NCBI GenBank assembly: GCA_021808665.1
Contig: JAKBBA010000071.1
Span: forward strand, 1 to 16,768
Length of the DNA stretch: 16,768 nt
Direction of reading: 5' to 3'
Source: Actinomycetes bacterium
Lineage (GTDB): Bacteria > Actinomycetota > Acidimicrobiia > Acidimicrobiales > Palsa-688
Of the stretch, positions 16,089 through 16,768 are shown in pieces; position 1 is the first letter of the stretch, and each line of letters opens with the position of its first letter. The translations under genes and the position numbers were made by a program. The notes below the pieces were generated by a model. The model had not been told where the DNA came from. It saw only the letters and a program-made list of their open reading frames with translations, and ran no database searches.

Positions 16089-16419
16089 ACTTGAGAGTCT
16101 TACCCACTTCGAAGCCAACGCTTCTAAAGGCCACAACCGCCACGATCCGAGGCGAGAACTGCGGACACTTTGCGGTTCCCGCCCCTAGGACCTTGTCTCT
16201 AGCTTTCCTGGCCTCCGGCAGGCACCAGTAGAGGAGCGAGCGAGTGGACTTGGACGAAATCGCCGGCGCAAGCTTTGTCGGAACATGACATGGAGATGAA
16301 CTCCCTGACCGGCGTTGAGCGGAAAGGGTTGACAAATCCGCTCACCTGAGTAAAGTTTCTAACATAACGCTAACTCGGCGTGGGCCGATAACGAGCCACA
16401 AACTAAAAAAGGGGAGGCC
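16089..16419. promoter_or_regulatory. Divergent intergenic region with promoter for the amidohydrolase gene
   Basis: About 330 bp between the YihY-type gene (-) and the amidohydrolase gene (+). On the plus strand TTGACA (16329-16334) and TAAAGT (16351-16356) are 16 bp apart, a convincing sigma70-like promoter. CTAAC occurs at 16359-16363 and 16370-16374, 11 bp apart, just downstream, and could be a regulator site. A tiny frame with a good GAGGAG site (16231-16236; GTG 16244, stop 16288, 14 residues) is also present, but its reality is unknown. No clear promoter for the minus-strand gene was found. Confidence 0.6.
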
Positions 16420-16768
16420 GTGACTACCGTCAACAAATCCGATTCCCAGCGCATCCACGATCGCCTGGACCACCCCGTCGTCGACGCAGACGGCCACGTG
16501 CTGGAGTACATGCCGGTAGTGCTCGACTATCTGGACCGCTTCGGCGGCCCGAAGGCCGTGGACCACTACACAAAGGTCGCCGCGTGGTACACGGCGACTG
16601 CCGAGCAGCGCCTGGACAAGCGGATGGTCCGACCGCCCTGGTGGGCGCTACCCACCGTGCACGGCATCGACCACGCCACGTCGATCCTGCCGGCGCTATT
16701 GGAGGAGCGAATGGGCGAGATGGGACTGGATTTCACTGTGCTGTACCCGTCAGTCGGCCTTGCCGCCA
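16420..16768 (+). CDS. Amidohydrolase-2-type metal-dependent hydrolase (5' part only)
   Basis: The first 116 residues of a gene cut by the window edge. GTG 16420 has a strong AAAGGGGAGG ribosome site ending 2 nt before it and a promoter 64 nt upstream. HPVVDADGHVLEY (18-30) matches the beginning of the amidohydrolase_2 TIM-barrel family, where an Asp/His cluster after the first strand binds metal. The later segment HATSILPALLEERMGEMGLDFTVLYPSVGL fits the family's second strand region, which often describes an individual aligned for a hydrolytic or decarboxylating reaction on an aromatic or acyl substrate. The substrate is not predictable, and the downstream metal-binding residues are outside the window. 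Confidence 0.8.
   Translation, partial: MTTVNKSDSQRIHDRLDHPVVDADGHVLEYMPVVLDYLDRFGGPKAVDHYTKVAAWYTATAEQRLDKRMVRPPWWALPTVHGIDHATSILPALLEERMGEMGLDFTVLYPSVGLAA

Noticed and set aside
15991..16335. 114-codon minus-strand frame overlapping the start of the YihY-type gene
   Set aside because: It has a Ser/Arg-rich composition without a domain and overlaps the real gene in another frame.

Overview
The window looks like chromosomal DNA of a high-GC actinobacterium. Supporting signs are the G/C-rich third codon positions, frequent GTG starts, many 4-8 bp stop/start overlaps, an apparently leaderless TetR-family gene, and Thr/Ser-rich linkers in the exported proteins. The overall protein style suggests Acidimicrobiia or a relative, but that placement is an inference from the sequence alone. 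No tRNA, rRNA, CRISPR array, transposase or phage gene was seen. The window has 14 protein genes, of which the last is cut by the right edge.

Region 1 (about 180-3230) is trehalose synthesis. otsA (+) and otsB (-) face each other and their 3' ends overlap by 54 bp. A perfect 32-bp palindrome lies in the overlap, placed so that both proteins carry the same ten-residue peptide near their C-termini. otsB sits 12 bp downstream of a gene for a small membrane-anchored protein with a LytR C-terminal-like domain, probably in one operon.

Region 2 (about 3234-10694) pairs a two-component system with an uptake system. A CitA/DcuS-type sensor kinase and its CitB/DcuR-type response regulator (-, ATGA overlap) are transcribed away from a five-gene branched-chain-amino-acid-type (HAAT) ABC importer (+): two permeases, two ATPases and a lipoprotein binding protein, in that order. 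The roughly 260-bp divergent intergenic region contains an AT-rich patch. The arrangement suggests that the kinase senses the solute, or a related one, and controls the importer. The first permease has no ATG/GTG/TTG before its first membrane helix and probably starts at CTG. A long hairpin follows the binding-protein gene.

Region 3 (about 10800-15101) is a self-regulated efflux unit: a TetR-family repressor followed by two overlapping ABC exporter half-transporters. The repressor promoter combines an 18-bp TetR-type operator, a perfect TATAAT and a GTG start exactly where transcription should begin. The exporter has the complementary motif defects typical of heterodimeric exporters with one degenerate ATP site: Asp and Gln in place of catalytic Glu and switch His in the first subunit, and a VSAGE signature in the second.

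Region 4 (15108-end) holds a YihY/BrkB-type membrane protein (-), convergent with the exporter, and the start of an amidohydrolase-2-type metal-dependent hydrolase (+) with a recognisable sigma70-like promoter.
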